NCBI GenBank assembly: GCA_017513625.1
Contig: JAFXEW010000070.1
Location: 1-57,258 of the forward strand
Direction: 5' to 3'
DNA: 57,258 bases
Source: Lachnospiraceae bacterium
GTDB lineage: Bacteria > Bacillota > Clostridia > Lachnospirales > Lachnospiraceae
Under the pieces are notes generated by a model, which was not told the DNA's origin, made no database searches, and was given only the letters and a program-made list of their open reading frames with translations. Numbering within the stretch: position 1 is the first letter of the stretch; every line of letters begins with the position of its first letter. The translations under genes were made by a program, and so were the position numbers. Below are positions 24,973 through 34,105 of the stretch, in pieces.

Positions 24973-25791
24973 ATGAGCGTACAATTACTGGTTTCGGCTG
25001 TGAATGCACAGCCTGCAGAACTGGCAGAGGCCATGAATATCAGCAGTGATGCCATTGTGGTGAATCAGTGCAGCAAATATGATTATACAGAGCTGGAGAG
25101 AAAAGGATATAAAATCCGTTTTTTCTCCATGAATGAGCGTGGGGTAGGCCTTAGCCGCAACCATGCTCTTTTGCGTGCAGACCATGAAATCAGTCTGTTT
25201 GCGGATGAAGATATTGTTTATGTGGACAATTATAAAGAATTGGTGGAAAAGGCTTTCCGGGAGCATCCCGAAGCGGATATGCTTCTTTTTTATGTGAAAG
25301 CGGCGCCCGGTCGTGAGACCTATACCATTGAAAAGGAAGGCAGGGTGAGATGGTATAACTGCGGCCGCTATCCCACCTATAGTTTTGCGGTGCGTACAGA
25401 AAGGGTGCGAGCCCTGAATATTACTTTCCACCTGCTATTTGGAGGCGGCGCGCCTTACAGTAACGGAGAGGATTCCCTGTTTATCAGCGAATGTCTGAAA
25501 AAAGGCATGAAAGTGCTGAAGGTGCCTGTGACACTGGGGGCGGAAAACGGCAGGGAATCCACCTGGTTTAAGGGATATAATGAGAAGTTTTTCTATGACA
25601 GGGGGGTGTTGTTTCACTTCCTGTATGGCAGGCTGAAAAGGCTGATGGCACTGAGGTTCCTGCTGGCTCACAGGGGAGAAATGTGTGTTGACATTCCTTT
25701 TGCCCATGCCTTGGCATTGATGAAGAAGGGAATGAAGGAAGCTACATTTATCGGAAGGGAGAAGGAACAAAACCATGAAGCCAATGTTTAG
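24973..25791 (+). CDS. Family 2-like glycosyltransferase
   Basis: A 272-residue GT-A type enzyme of a less typical subgroup. It starts with QLLVSAVNAQPAEL rather than the usual VPxYN. Then come VVNQCSKYDY, VGLSRNHALLRADHEISLFADEDIVYV (about 55-80), giving the donor-site D-E-D motif, and YSNGEDSLFISECLKKG. The start at 24973 has GGGAGG 4 bases upstream; a GTG at 24961 lies before that site. The gene overlaps the next glycosyltransferase by 17 bases, implying tight coupling. Confidence 0.82.
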   Translation: MSVQLLVSAVNAQPAELAEAMNISSDAIVVNQCSKYDYTELERKGYKIRFFSMNERGVGLSRNHALLRADHEISLFADEDIVYVDNYKELVEKAFREHPEADMLLFYVKAAPGRETYTIEKEGRVRWYNCGRYPTYSFAVRTERVRALNITFHLLFGGGAPYSNGEDSLFISECLKKGMKVLKVPVTLGAENGRESTWFKGYNEKFFYDRGVLFHFLYGRLKRLMALRFLLAHRGEMCVDIPFAHALALMKKGMKEATFIGREKEQNHEANV

Positions 25792-26632
25792 CATTATTAC
25801 GGTATCCTTAAACCCGGGTGAGAAGTTGTTTGAGACCTTGGAAAGCATCAGGAAGCAGACCTGTACAGATTATGAGATTGTGATTAAGGACGGTGGTTCC
25901 CGCGACGGCAGTATGGAAAAACTGCAAAGCTACCTGGAACAGCCGGAGAATACAGAGTTTGCCGGACGGATCAGGGTGTTCAGGGAGCCGGATAAAAGTA
26001 TTTACGAGGGCATGAACCAGGCAGTGGTCTATGCAGAGGGAAACTACTATTATTTCCTGAATTGCGGAGACTCTTTTTACGATGAAAAGGTACTTGAGCA
26101 GCTGAAGGCGGCAATTACGGAGAATGTGTCCTGTGATGGCCGGACGGATGAGGCTGATACGGGAAAGGGACGGATATTCTACGGCGATCAGTATGATATG
26201 CTACAGCATACTGTGGTGGCTTCTAACCCTCATATGGATGCCTTTGCCTGCTATCGTAATGTGCCCTGTCACCAGGTGTGCATCTATGGCGCGGAGCTCT
26301 TTGCAGAGCGCGGCTACAATCCTGTGTATAAAGTGAGGGGGGATTATGAACATTTCCTCTGGTGCTTTTTTGAAAAGAAGGTACAGCCTGTATATGTGCC
26401 TGTGGTAATGGCTAATTATGAGGGCGGCGGTTTCTCTGAAACGCCTGCAAACCGTAGACGTTCCGCAGCAGAGCATAAGGAGATTACGGCGCTGTATATG
26501 AGCAGGGGGCAGCGGTTTAAATACCGTATGATTCTGTGGATGACATTGGCGCCCCTTCGTACTTTTATGGCCCACAATCCGGTTTTTTCCGGTGTATATA
26601 ATAAATGTAAAAGTCTACTGTACCGTCACTAA
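25775..26632 (+). CDS. Family 2 glycosyltransferase (WcaA/colanic-acid type)
   Basis: A 285-residue enzyme. The GT-A motifs are FSIITVSLNPGEKL, IVIKDGGSRDGS (about residue 37), DKSIYEGMNQAV, and YYFLNCGDSFY (about 95), where CGD replaces the common DxD, as in this subgroup. The GAAGGAGAAGG ribosome binding site lies within the end of the previous gene. It is followed by a 171-base purine-rich spacer. Confidence 0.86.
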   Translation: MKPMFSIITVSLNPGEKLFETLESIRKQTCTDYEIVIKDGGSRDGSMEKLQSYLEQPENTEFAGRIRVFREPDKSIYEGMNQAVVYAEGNYYYFLNCGDSFYDEKVLEQLKAAITENVSCDGRTDEADTGKGRIFYGDQYDMLQHTVVASNPHMDAFACYRNVPCHQVCIYGAELFAERGYNPVYKVRGDYEHFLWCFFEKKVQPVYVPVVMANYEGGGFSETPANRRRSAAEHKEITALYMSRGQRFKYRMILWMTLAPLRTFMAHNPVFSGVYNKCKSLLYRH

Positions 26633-26803
26633 GGGCAGGAGCGTAAGTAAGGAACCGGCTATCGGAAGCGGAAAGACCGGAAGAAGGTAGCGTGCTGGAT
26701 CGGAAGAGAATAATGCTTAAGGAGTACGGAGCAGAGCTTCCGAGGGAAGGCGGTTAAGATATAGAGAGCAGGAATCAAAAAGGTTGTCTGCGGAAAGGGA
26801 AAC
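26633..26803 (+). other. Purine-rich spacer before the polymerase gene
   Basis: A 171-base gap with a marked bias to A and G on the plus strand and several GGAAG/GGAAAG runs. I find no ORF, terminator, promoter or known RNA in it. It may be an untranslated leader. Confidence 0.5.
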
Positions 26804-27913
26804 ATGGCAGTATATCTGACTTTGACGGTGGTAACGCTGTTACTGGCGTCCTTTATCCGAAACAGGGATTATGTACAACTGAATAGTGAACATCTGCGCC
26901 CTGCATATATGGAGCGTCAAAGGGCTTTGAATATTTGTATGGCAGTTGCGATTTTTCTGCTCCTTACGGGGGTGTCCGCCTGTCGGATTGCAGTAGGAAA
27001 TGACTACTGGGTATACCGTTTCCAGTTCAATCTGATTATGCAGGAACGCCATGTGTCCTATGAGTTTGGTTTTAATCTGGTGGTGTGGCTGATACAGACA
27101 TTATTGGGATATGATAATTATATACCCGTGTTTGCTTTTTTCTCTGTTGCTACCTGTTATTTTTTTGTAAAAGCCATGTATGACAGAGCGGAGGATTTTG
27201 CTTTTACCCTGTTTTTGCTGTTGACCGGGGGTTATTATTTTAACAGTCTGAACTCTGTACGTTATTATCTGGTGCTTGCCATTGCCCTTTATGCCATGAA
27301 GTATGTGCTGCGGCGGGAGTACATCCGGTTTGTTTTGTGGATTATTCTGGCCAGTCTGTTTCATAAATCCGTGTTGCTGGTGATTCCGGCCTATTTGGCG
27401 GCAGTTTATCTGGCAGACCATAAGCTGAAGAAGTGGCATTATATACTGGGAGGTCTTTTGATTGCCAGTCTGATATTCGGTCAGGGCTTTTACCGGGAGA
27501 TTATTTTTACTTTTTATCCCTATTACAGGGATTCTGTGTTTGATGTATCCCAGTTATCCTGGGTAAATATCGGCAAGTGTGCTGCGGTACTTGCACTATG
27601 TCTGGTCAATTGGAGGACCGGCTTGGCAGTAAACAGGGAAATCCGCTTCGGATTTTATCTGAATCTGGCTGCCTTGGTGGGATTTTTTTGCGGAAGCTTT
27701 ATCCCGGAGGTGTCCAGAGTATGTTATTACCTGATTATCTCCCAGATATTCCTGATTCCTGCAGTAATAAGCAGGATGAAGGACAGCTGGTTTAAGAAGT
27801 TGTGCCGTATAGGCGTGATTGCGGCATTTACATTTTATTTTGCAATGCTGCTGAAGGGGATGTATGCGGTCAATATAAGACTGCTTCCCTATTTGAACTG
27901 GATATTTAACTAG
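26804..27913 (+). CDS. EpsG/Wzy-like polysaccharide polymerase
   Basis: A 369-residue polytopic protein with about ten membrane segments. The segment GNDYWVYRFQFN, followed by SYEFGFNLVVWLIQTL (residues about 64-100), and LNSVRYYLVLAIALYAMKY with FHKSVLLVIPAY, are typical of the EpsG/Wzy family. The GNDY-W and later Arg-Tyr and His-Lys-Ser are the conserved polar positions. It would join repeat units on the outer face of the membrane. It is the only clear polymerase in the window. The GGAAAGGGAAAC ribosome binding site precedes the ATG. Confidence 0.85.
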   Translation: MAVYLTLTVVTLLLASFIRNRDYVQLNSEHLRPAYMERQRALNICMAVAIFLLLTGVSACRIAVGNDYWVYRFQFNLIMQERHVSYEFGFNLVVWLIQTLLGYDNYIPVFAFFSVATCYFFVKAMYDRAEDFAFTLFLLLTGGYYFNSLNSVRYYLVLAIALYAMKYVLRREYIRFVLWIILASLFHKSVLLVIPAYLAAVYLADHKLKKWHYILGGLLIASLIFGQGFYREIIFTFYPYYRDSVFDVSQLSWVNIGKCAAVLALCLVNWRTGLAVNREIRFGFYLNLAALVGFFCGSFIPEVSRVCYYLIISQIFLIPAVISRMKDSWFKKLCRIGVIAAFTFYFAMLLKGMYAVNIRLLPYLNWIFN

Positions 27914-27925
27914 AGGTGAAGGCGG

Positions 27926-29275
27926 ATGAAGGTACTTTGGCTTTGCAATATGATGCTGCCCGCAGTAGGAGAACATCTGGGTCTGGAGACCAGCCCCAAG
28001 GAGGGTTGGCTCAGCGGATTGTTTCAGATGGCAGTATCTGATGACCAAAACAGAATAGAGAGCTTTATACTGGCGTTTCCGGTGGACAGGACATTGTTGT
28101 CTGTTGGGGAACAGCTTCTCCACGGCAGTATGGAATGTCAGGGTAAAGTTGTGGAATATTACGGATTTTACGAAGATACATCTAAGCCGGAATGTTATGA
28201 CCCGGCGATGGAGAATGTTTTGAAGGAACTAATCCGCAGATGTGAACCGGATCTGGTGCACATCTTTGGAACCTAGTATCCTCACACTCTGGCTATGACC
28301 AGAGCATTTAACAGGCCGGAACGTACGGTTATCGGTGTGCAGGGGCTTTGTACCCTGTGTGCCACGGCTTATATGGCTGCGTTACCGGGAGAGGTAGTGC
28401 GCAGCAAAACCTTCCGTGATGTACTGAAGCAGGACAGCATGCTACAGCAACAGGAAAAGTTTGTAAAAAGGGGCATTCATGAGCAGGAAGCCCTGCGGAA
28501 TGTGAAGCATATCATGGGACGTACTGCTTGGGATGCTTACTGGACGGGGCAATGGAATCCGGATGCTGCGTATTATGTGGTAAATGAGTCCTTACGAAAT
28601 GAGTTCTACACAGGCCGGTGGGAGGCGGAAAAAGCAGAGCCCGGAGCCATCTTTTTAAGCCAGGGAGATTATCCCCTGAAAGGACTTCATCATATGCTGA
28701 TGGCAATGCCTGAGATTTTGGATAAATATCCGGAGGCTAAGGTATATGTGGCAGGGAATTCCCTTGTTAAAGACGGAACTTTGAAAGACAGGATTAAAAT
28801 ATCGGGTTACGGCTGTTATTTAAAGAGGCTGATAAAAGAATTGCAACTGGAAGATAAGGTGGTATTTTTGGGCAGATTAAGCGCAGCACAGATGAAAGAG
28901 CAGTACCTCCGATGTAGCGCTTATGTATGCTGTTCCTCCCTGGAGAATTCCCCTAATTCACTGGGTGAAGCCATGATACTGGGCGCGCCCTGCGTGGCGG
29001 CAGAGGTGGGTGGTATTCCCAGCCTGATGACGGACGGCAGGGACGGCGTGATGTATAAAGGCTTTTCTGAAAAAGAAACCCGGAGCGGGGAGCAAATTGC
29101 TGGAAATCTGGCAAAAGCTCTTTTGAAGCTGTGGGGAAACAGGGAGACTATGGTCGGATATTGCGAAAATGCAAGAAACCATGCAAAAATAACCCATGAC
29201 CGTCATGCTAATTATGAAAAGCTTATGGAAGTCTATGCCGCGATTTTGGCTTCAGATGACGGTGGGAAGGAATAA
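27926..29275 (+). pseudogene. Family 4 glycosyltransferase interrupted by an in-frame TAG
   Basis: One GT-B/GT4 gene of 450 codons. Its N-terminal part (MKVLWLCNMMLPAVGEHLG... PDLVHIFGT) ends at TAG 28274-28276. Without any frame change the code continues with YPHTLAMTRAFNRPE and then the standard C-terminal domain: GAIFLSQGDYPLKGLHHM, VAGNS, CSSLENSPNSLGEAMILGAP with the EX7E motif (about 340), and VGGIP. In the family the stop position is normally Glu (GTEYPHT), so a single G-to-T change of GAG explains it. A second start at 28295 could express the C-terminal part, but this lacks the acceptor domain. It may be a true pseudogene, a sequence error or read-through. Confidence 0.88.
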
Positions 29276-29277
29276 AA

Positions 29278-30483
29278 ATGCAAATAACATTTGTTTCTAA
29301 TTATATCAATCATCATCAGATTCCTTTCAGCAATGCATTGTATAAACTTACCGGCGGGAATTATACCTTTGTGCAGACAGAGCCCATGGAGCAGGAACGT
29401 GTGCAGATGGGCTGGCAGACCGGAGACAGGCCCTATGTAAAGCTTTTTTATGAAGAACCTGAATATTGCAGGGAATTGCTGATAAAGAGTGATGTGGTCA
29501 TCTTTGGCGGAGTAAATGACGATAGTCTGGCTGATGAACGTCTGGAGGCAGGGAAAATGACCTTCCGTTACAGCGAGCGTCTTTACCGCACGGGACAGTG
29601 GAAGGCGGTGTCCCCCAGAGGGCTGAAGAAAAAATACCATGATCATACCAGGCACCGTAATAAACCGGTGTATCTGCTTTGCGCCGGAGCCTATGTGCCT
29701 TCGGATTATCATATTATCAGAGCATACAAGAATAAGATGTACTGCTTCGGGTATTTCCCGGAAACCAGGCATTACGATATAGATGAGTTAATGGCCGGAA
29801 AGGCGGGGGATGTCCCCAGATTATTGTGGGTGGGGCGTTTTTTGAAGTTGAAACACCCCGAACTTGCTATAGAAAACGCTCGTTATTTAAAAGAAAAGGG
29901 AATCGCTTTTCATCTGGATATGGTGGGTGCAGGAGAAATGGAAGAGGAAATTAAGGCATCCATTCAGCGTTACGGATTGGAAGAATGTGTCAGTCTGCAC
30001 GGTTTTGTCAGTCCGGGGGCGGTGCGTACCTATATGGAGCGCGCTAATATATTTCTGTTTACCAGCAATCGGTTGGAGGGCTGGGGGGCAGTGGTGAATG
30101 AAGCCATGAACAGCGGTTGCGCCGTGGTGGCGGGGCATATGATAGGCTCGGTGCCGTATCTTCTCAGAACCGGGGAGAACGGTTTTGTATATCGGGACGG
30201 TGATGTGGGGATGCTGCTGGAAACGGTAGAGAAACTGGTGCGTGACCCTAGGCTGTGCGATAAAACCGGCCGGGCAGCTTATGAGACCATTGTAAGTACC
30301 TGGAATGCGGAAAATGCGGCCCGCAGTCTGTATGAACTGATAGAAAAGCTACAGAAAAGTCCCGATGTATCCGAGGTAAATGAATGCCCTGTCGGGGGCG
30401 GATTTGCTCCCTGCATGCCTGCTCCTGTCATCAGTGAACGCAGGATGTTTGGGTATCTGATGAAAAAGGTAAGAAAGTCTTAG
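29278..30483 (+). CDS. Family 4 glycosyltransferase
   Basis: A 401-residue GT-B enzyme. The N-terminal acceptor domain starts with ITFVSNYINHHQIPFSNAL. The C-terminal donor domain has RLLWVGRFLKLKHPELAI (about residue 182), LDMVGAGEMEEEI, VSLHGFVSP, and FTSNRLEGWGAVVNEAMNSG with Glu residues of the EX7E motif (about 262-270). The last 35 residues form an extra Pro/Cys-rich tail. The AAGGAAT site overlaps the end of the preceding broken gene, 2 bases away. The enzyme is intact. Confidence 0.88.
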   Translation: MQITFVSNYINHHQIPFSNALYKLTGGNYTFVQTEPMEQERVQMGWQTGDRPYVKLFYEEPEYCRELLIKSDVVIFGGVNDDSLADERLEAGKMTFRYSERLYRTGQWKAVSPRGLKKKYHDHTRHRNKPVYLLCAGAYVPSDYHIIRAYKNKMYCFGYFPETRHYDIDELMAGKAGDVPRLLWVGRFLKLKHPELAIENARYLKEKGIAFHLDMVGAGEMEEEIKASIQRYGLEECVSLHGFVSPGAVRTYMERANIFLFTSNRLEGWGAVVNEAMNSGCAVVAGHMIGSVPYLLRTGENGFVYRDGDVGMLLETVEKLVRDPRLCDKTGRAAYETIVSTWNAENAARSLYELIEKLQKSPDVSEVNECPVGGGFAPCMPAPVISERRMFGYLMKKVRKS

Positions 30484-30510
30484 GAAATACTTAAAATGGC
30501 CCGAGACATA

Positions 30511-30539
30511 TTGCGGCAGACAAAAAGTTTATTTATAAT
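30511..30539 (+). promoter_or_regulatory. Possible promoter before the 30603 glycosyltransferase
   Basis: TTGCGG (30511-30516), 17-base spacer, TATAAT (30534-30539) inside a 119-base gap. Confidence 0.55.
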
Positions 30540-30602
30540 GCAGACAGTGGCCATTGTAAAGACGCAGGATGAGGCTGCGCGGAAAGTAAAGAGATAGTGT
30601 AA

Positions 30603-31613
30603 ATGACAGCAAAACAAGAGAAACCATTAATCAGTATTATCGTTCCCGTATACAATATTATGGAGTATCTGCCCAGATGCGTGAAATCAGTGTGTGCACA
30701 GACCTATACCAATTTGGAGATTTTGCTGGTGGATGACGGTTCTACCGACGGTACCGGCAGATTGTGTGATGAATTGGCTCTGGAGGATGAGCGTATCCGT
30801 GTATTTCACAGAGAGAACGGAGGCTCCTCGGCGGCCAGAAATCTAGGTCTTGCCAATGCAATCGGACGGTATGTGGGATTTGTGGACAGCGATGATTACA
30901 TTTCTCCGGATATGTATGAACGCCTGTATGAGGGAATTCTTGCAGGACAGCCACAGGGAGTTAAAATTGCCCAGATCGGGCGGGACGAAACGGATGAGCA
31001 GGGCAAACGGTTGTCCGACATCTGTGAAGTGCCTGAGCGGGATCAAATCATAGGCAGCGAGGAATTTTTGAAAGAGCTTTTGATGCACAGGGGAGATTGT
31101 TCCTTCTGCACCAAGCTGGTGGACAGGGAGCTTTTTAAAGAGATGAATTTTCCCGAAGGAGTACTTAATGAAGATTTCCATCTGCTGGTTCGGATGCTGG
31201 AGCATACGAAGGGGATTATTTCCCTGCCGGGGCGTGCCTACCATGTTTTTTACAGGATAGGAAGTAATTCCCGCAAGGCGGATAAGGAAAGCTTTTCCAG
31301 AGTATACGGAGACTGCGTGGATAATGCGGACATGGTGGCAGAACTGACAAAACGCAGATACCCGGGACTTTGCAGTGTGGCACTGCGCTTTGGTGTATTT
31401 CAGAGGCTGGAGTATCTGCTGCATATACCCATCAGTCAGATGCGCAGCGAGAACGGGCAGTATGCGGATATCGTAAGGTGGATGCGTAAGAATACGGTGA
31501 GAGCTCTCTTTAACAGACAGCTTACCGTGAAAAATAAGATATATATGGTTTTGTTTGCTCTGGCTCCCAGAGGAATCCGGGTACTCCATAAAAAAATAAA
31601 AAATATTCCCTGA
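30603..31613 (+). CDS. Family 2 glycosyltransferase (EpsH/CpsJ-like)
   Basis: A 336-residue GT-A enzyme, very typical of capsule clusters: ISIIVPVYNIMEYLPRCVKSV, ILLVDDGSTDGTGRLCDELA (about 40), ENGGSSAARNLGL, and GRYVGFVDSDDYISPDMY (about 92) with the DSDD donor-site motif. The C-terminus is a basic helical region that probably contacts the membrane. An AAAGAG site precedes the ATG. It is followed by a promoter and the pseB gene. Confidence 0.9.
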   Translation: MTAKQEKPLISIIVPVYNIMEYLPRCVKSVCAQTYTNLEILLVDDGSTDGTGRLCDELALEDERIRVFHRENGGSSAARNLGLANAIGRYVGFVDSDDYISPDMYERLYEGILAGQPQGVKIAQIGRDETDEQGKRLSDICEVPERDQIIGSEEFLKELLMHRGDCSFCTKLVDRELFKEMNFPEGVLNEDFHLLVRMLEHTKGIISLPGRAYHVFYRIGSNSRKADKESFSRVYGDCVDNADMVAELTKRRYPGLCSVALRFGVFQRLEYLLHIPISQMRSENGQYADIVRWMRKNTVRALFNRQLTVKNKIYMVLFALAPRGIRVLHKKIKNIP

Positions 31614-31637
31614 TGCGGGATAAAAGAAGGGAAAGAT

Positions 31638-31666
31638 TTGTATTTTTTATATGGGTGTGATATGAT
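31638..31666 (+). promoter_or_regulatory. Promoter of pseB
   Basis: TTGTAT (31638-31643), 17-base spacer, TATGAT (31661-31666), about 50 bases before the pseB start. Confidence 0.65.
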
Positions 31667-31716
31667 AGAGCAGATATTTGCAAAGACAGATATTACAGAA
31701 ACAAGGAGACGGAATT

Positions 31717-32712
31717 ATGTTAAATGATAAAGTGATACTGATTACCGGTGGTACGGGCAGCTTTGGTAAGGCATTTACCAAATATGTGCTGACCCATTAT
31801 AATCCCAAGAAGATTATTATATATTCCAGAGATGAGTTCAAACAGTTTATGATGCAGAACGAATTCAAAGAGTATTTGAGCAAGCTTCGTTTCTTTATCG
31901 GAGATGTGCGTGATAAAGAGAGAATGACCCGGGCTTTTGAAGGAGTGGACTATGTGGTTCATGCGGCAGCCTTAAAGCAGGTGCCTGCCTGCGAGTACAA
32001 TCCGGCAGAAGCAATTAAAACCAATATCCACGGTGCCCAGAATGTAATCGATGCGGCCTTGGATACCGGAGTTAAGAAGGTAGTGGCACTTTCCACTGAC
32101 AAGGCGGTAAATCCCGTAAATCTTTACGGTGGTACTAAATTGGTATCAGACAAATTATTTATTGCGGCTAATGCATATGTGGGCAATAAGGATATCTCCT
32201 TCTCCATCGTGCGTTACGGTAATGTGGCAGGCAGCCGGGGCTCCGTTATTCCATTCTTCCAGAATCTGATTAATAACGGGGAAACCAAGCTTCCCATTAC
32301 GGATTATCGTATGACTCGTTTCTGGATTTCCCTGCAGCAGGGTGTGGAGCTGGTAATCAAGGCATTAGAGGAGGCAAAGGGCGGTGAAACCTTTATTTCC
32401 AAGATTCCCTCCTTTACCGTTACCGACTTGGCAGAGGCTATGCTTCCCGGATGTGAGAAGCCTGAAGTGGGTATCCGTGAGGGTGAAAAGCTGCATGAGA
32501 TTATGGTAACAGCTGAAGATGCTCCTTACACCTATGAATACGACAAGCATTTCATTATTTACCCCCAGATGGTATGGAGCGAAAGCCGCAGAGCTGTTCC
32601 CACCGGCAAGAAGGTGGAGGAAGGCTTTTCCTACAGCTCCGGTAACAACACCTGGTGGCTCACAGTGGAAGAAATAAGGGAATTGATAAAAACCGTTGAT
32701 TTAAACAAATAG
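31717..32712 (+). CDS. pseB: UDP-N-acetylglucosamine 4,6-dehydratase (inverting), PseB type
   Basis: A 331-residue SDR enzyme that makes UDP-2-acetamido-2,6-dideoxy-L-arabino-hexos-4-ulose from UDP-GlcNAc, the first step to L-altro sugars. The NAD(P) motif is TGGTGSFGKAF (about residues 9-19). FIGDVRD and VHAAALKQVP follow; the active site is STDKAVNPVNLYGGTK (about 125-140), where Lys replaces the SDR Tyr partner in the usual PseB way. The start at 31717 has AAGGAGA 7 bases upstream. A terminator follows, but pseC lies just beyond with its own promoter. Confidence 0.92.
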   Translation: MLNDKVILITGGTGSFGKAFTKYVLTHYNPKKIIIYSRDEFKQFMMQNEFKEYLSKLRFFIGDVRDKERMTRAFEGVDYVVHAAALKQVPACEYNPAEAIKTNIHGAQNVIDAALDTGVKKVVALSTDKAVNPVNLYGGTKLVSDKLFIAANAYVGNKDISFSIVRYGNVAGSRGSVIPFFQNLINNGETKLPITDYRMTRFWISLQQGVELVIKALEEAKGGETFISKIPSFTVTDLAEAMLPGCEKPEVGIREGEKLHEIMVTAEDAPYTYEYDKHFIIYPQMVWSESRRAVPTGKKVEEGFSYSSGNNTWWLTVEEIRELIKTVDLNK

Positions 32713-32748
32713 AAGGCTGCGGAATTAAGAAAAGCTTAAGGATAAGTT

Positions 32749-32784
32749 AAGGAAAGAGCACCTATATGTGCTCTTTCCTTTTTT
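32749..32784 (+). terminator. Intrinsic terminator between pseB and pseC
   Basis: A 13-bp stem (32749-32761 with 32768-32780), six-base loop, then T run to 32784. An extended -10 element follows at once. Confidence 0.85.
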
Positions 32785-32793
32785 GGTTAAAAG

Positions 32794-32802
32794 TGGTATA
32801 AT
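32794..32802 (+). promoter_or_regulatory. Extended -10 promoter of pseC
   Basis: TG-G-TATAAT at 32794-32802, a perfect extended -10 box, 36 bases before the start codon. The -35 region is poor. Confidence 0.6.
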
Positions 32803-32837
32803 AATATGGATTATGTTTATCTAAAAGGAGCAGTTCA

Positions 32838-34037
32838 ATGGAAGAATTGGCAATTTTGGGCGGACGCCCCGTAAGGGAGACTCCCCTGTCCTATGGGAAA
32901 CAATATATAGACCAAGATGATGTGGATGCGGTGACCCGTACCCTCACAAGTCCTTACCTGACTTGCGGACCGAAGATTACGGAGCTGGAGCAGGAACTTT
33001 GCCGAATTACCGGGGCCCACTACGCGGTAGCGGTAAGCAACGGAACGGCTGCATTGCATCTGGCAGCCATGGCAGCAGGTATCGGCGAGGGGGACGAAGT
33101 GATTGTGAGTGCCATTACTTTTGCGGCATCTGCTAATTGCGTAAGGTATTGCGGAGGTACTCCAGTATTTGCCGATATCGATCCGGAGACATACAATATC
33201 AGTCCCGCGGCCATACGCAGTCTGATTACTGACAGGACCAAGGCTGTAATTGCGGTGGATTTTACCGGACAGGCAGTGGAATTGGATGAAATACGCTGTA
33301 TTTGTGCTGAGCATAATCTGGTGCTCATAGAAGACGGAGCACATTCCATCGGTACTGTATATAACGGACAGCCGGTGGGCAGTATTGCTGATATGACCTG
33401 CTTTAGCTTCCATCCCGTTAAAACGGTAACAGGAGGAGAAGGCGGTGCTATTACCACCAATGATGAAGGGTTGTACAGAAAGCTGAGTCTTTTCAGGACA
33501 CACGGTATCACCCGTACTATGGAGGAAATGGTTCATCCTACGGATGCAGGCTGGTATAATGAGCAGATCACGCTGGGTTACAATTACCGCATGACGGACA
33601 TTCAGGCAGCACTGTTAATCAGCCAGTTAAATAAGCTGTCCCTGTTCTCAAAGCGCAGGAAAGAAATCGTGGCCATGTATGATGAGGCTTTCCGTGATAT
33701 ACCGGAGATTCAGGTACAAAAGGAAATCCCTGAGTCCGATACTACCAGACATCTGTATATACTGCGCCTGAGAACCGAGCTTTTAGATTGCGACCGTAGA
33801 CAGTTCTTTGATGCGCTGGCAGCGGAAAATATCAGGGCGCAGGTGCATTATCTGCCCGTATATTGGCATTCTTATTATGAGAAGCTGGGGTATGCAAGAG
33901 GGCTTTGTCCTGAAGCGGAGGCATATTATGAGTCCTCCATGAGTCTGCCCCTGTACTATGCACTCACTGATGAAGAGGTGCAGGATGTAATCCGGGCAGT
34001 GAAAAAGCTCATTGCCTATTACAAAAAGAACAAATGA
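32838..34037 (+). CDS. pseC: UDP-4-amino-4,6-dideoxy-L-AltNAc aminotransferase, PseC type
   Basis: A 399-residue PLP enzyme that aminates C4 of the PseB product. The motifs fit PseC: ILGGRPVRETPLSYGKQYID at the N-terminus, AVSNGTAALHLAAMA (about 62), SAITFAASANCVRYCGGTPVFADID (about 93), EDGAHS (about 165) and the PLP-lysine motif SFHPVKTVTGGEGGAI (about 190, Lys195). The AAGGAG site is 7 bases from the ATG. It forms a functional pair with pseB although a terminator and promoter lie between them, so the two may be controlled separately. Confidence 0.9.
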   Translation: MEELAILGGRPVRETPLSYGKQYIDQDDVDAVTRTLTSPYLTCGPKITELEQELCRITGAHYAVAVSNGTAALHLAAMAAGIGEGDEVIVSAITFAASANCVRYCGGTPVFADIDPETYNISPAAIRSLITDRTKAVIAVDFTGQAVELDEIRCICAEHNLVLIEDGAHSIGTVYNGQPVGSIADMTCFSFHPVKTVTGGEGGAITTNDEGLYRKLSLFRTHGITRTMEEMVHPTDAGWYNEQITLGYNYRMTDIQAALLISQLNKLSLFSKRRKEIVAMYDEAFRDIPEIQVQKEIPESDTTRHLYILRLRTELLDCDRRQFFDALAAENIRAQVHYLPVYWHSYYEKLGYARGLCPEAEAYYESSMSLPLYYALTDEEVQDVIRAVKKLIAYYKKNK

Positions 34038-34105
34038 GAAAAAACAGAGCTGCAAAAGCATAAAATAGAGTGACTGGAAAATTAAATCGGAAAGTGAGAA
34101 AAACA

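Noticed and set aside
28274-28276. TAG read as pyrrolysine or selenocysteine-like recoding
   Set aside because: Glycosyltransferases do not use such residues, the family has Glu here, and no pyl genes or recoding stem are visible. A simple nonsense change is enough.
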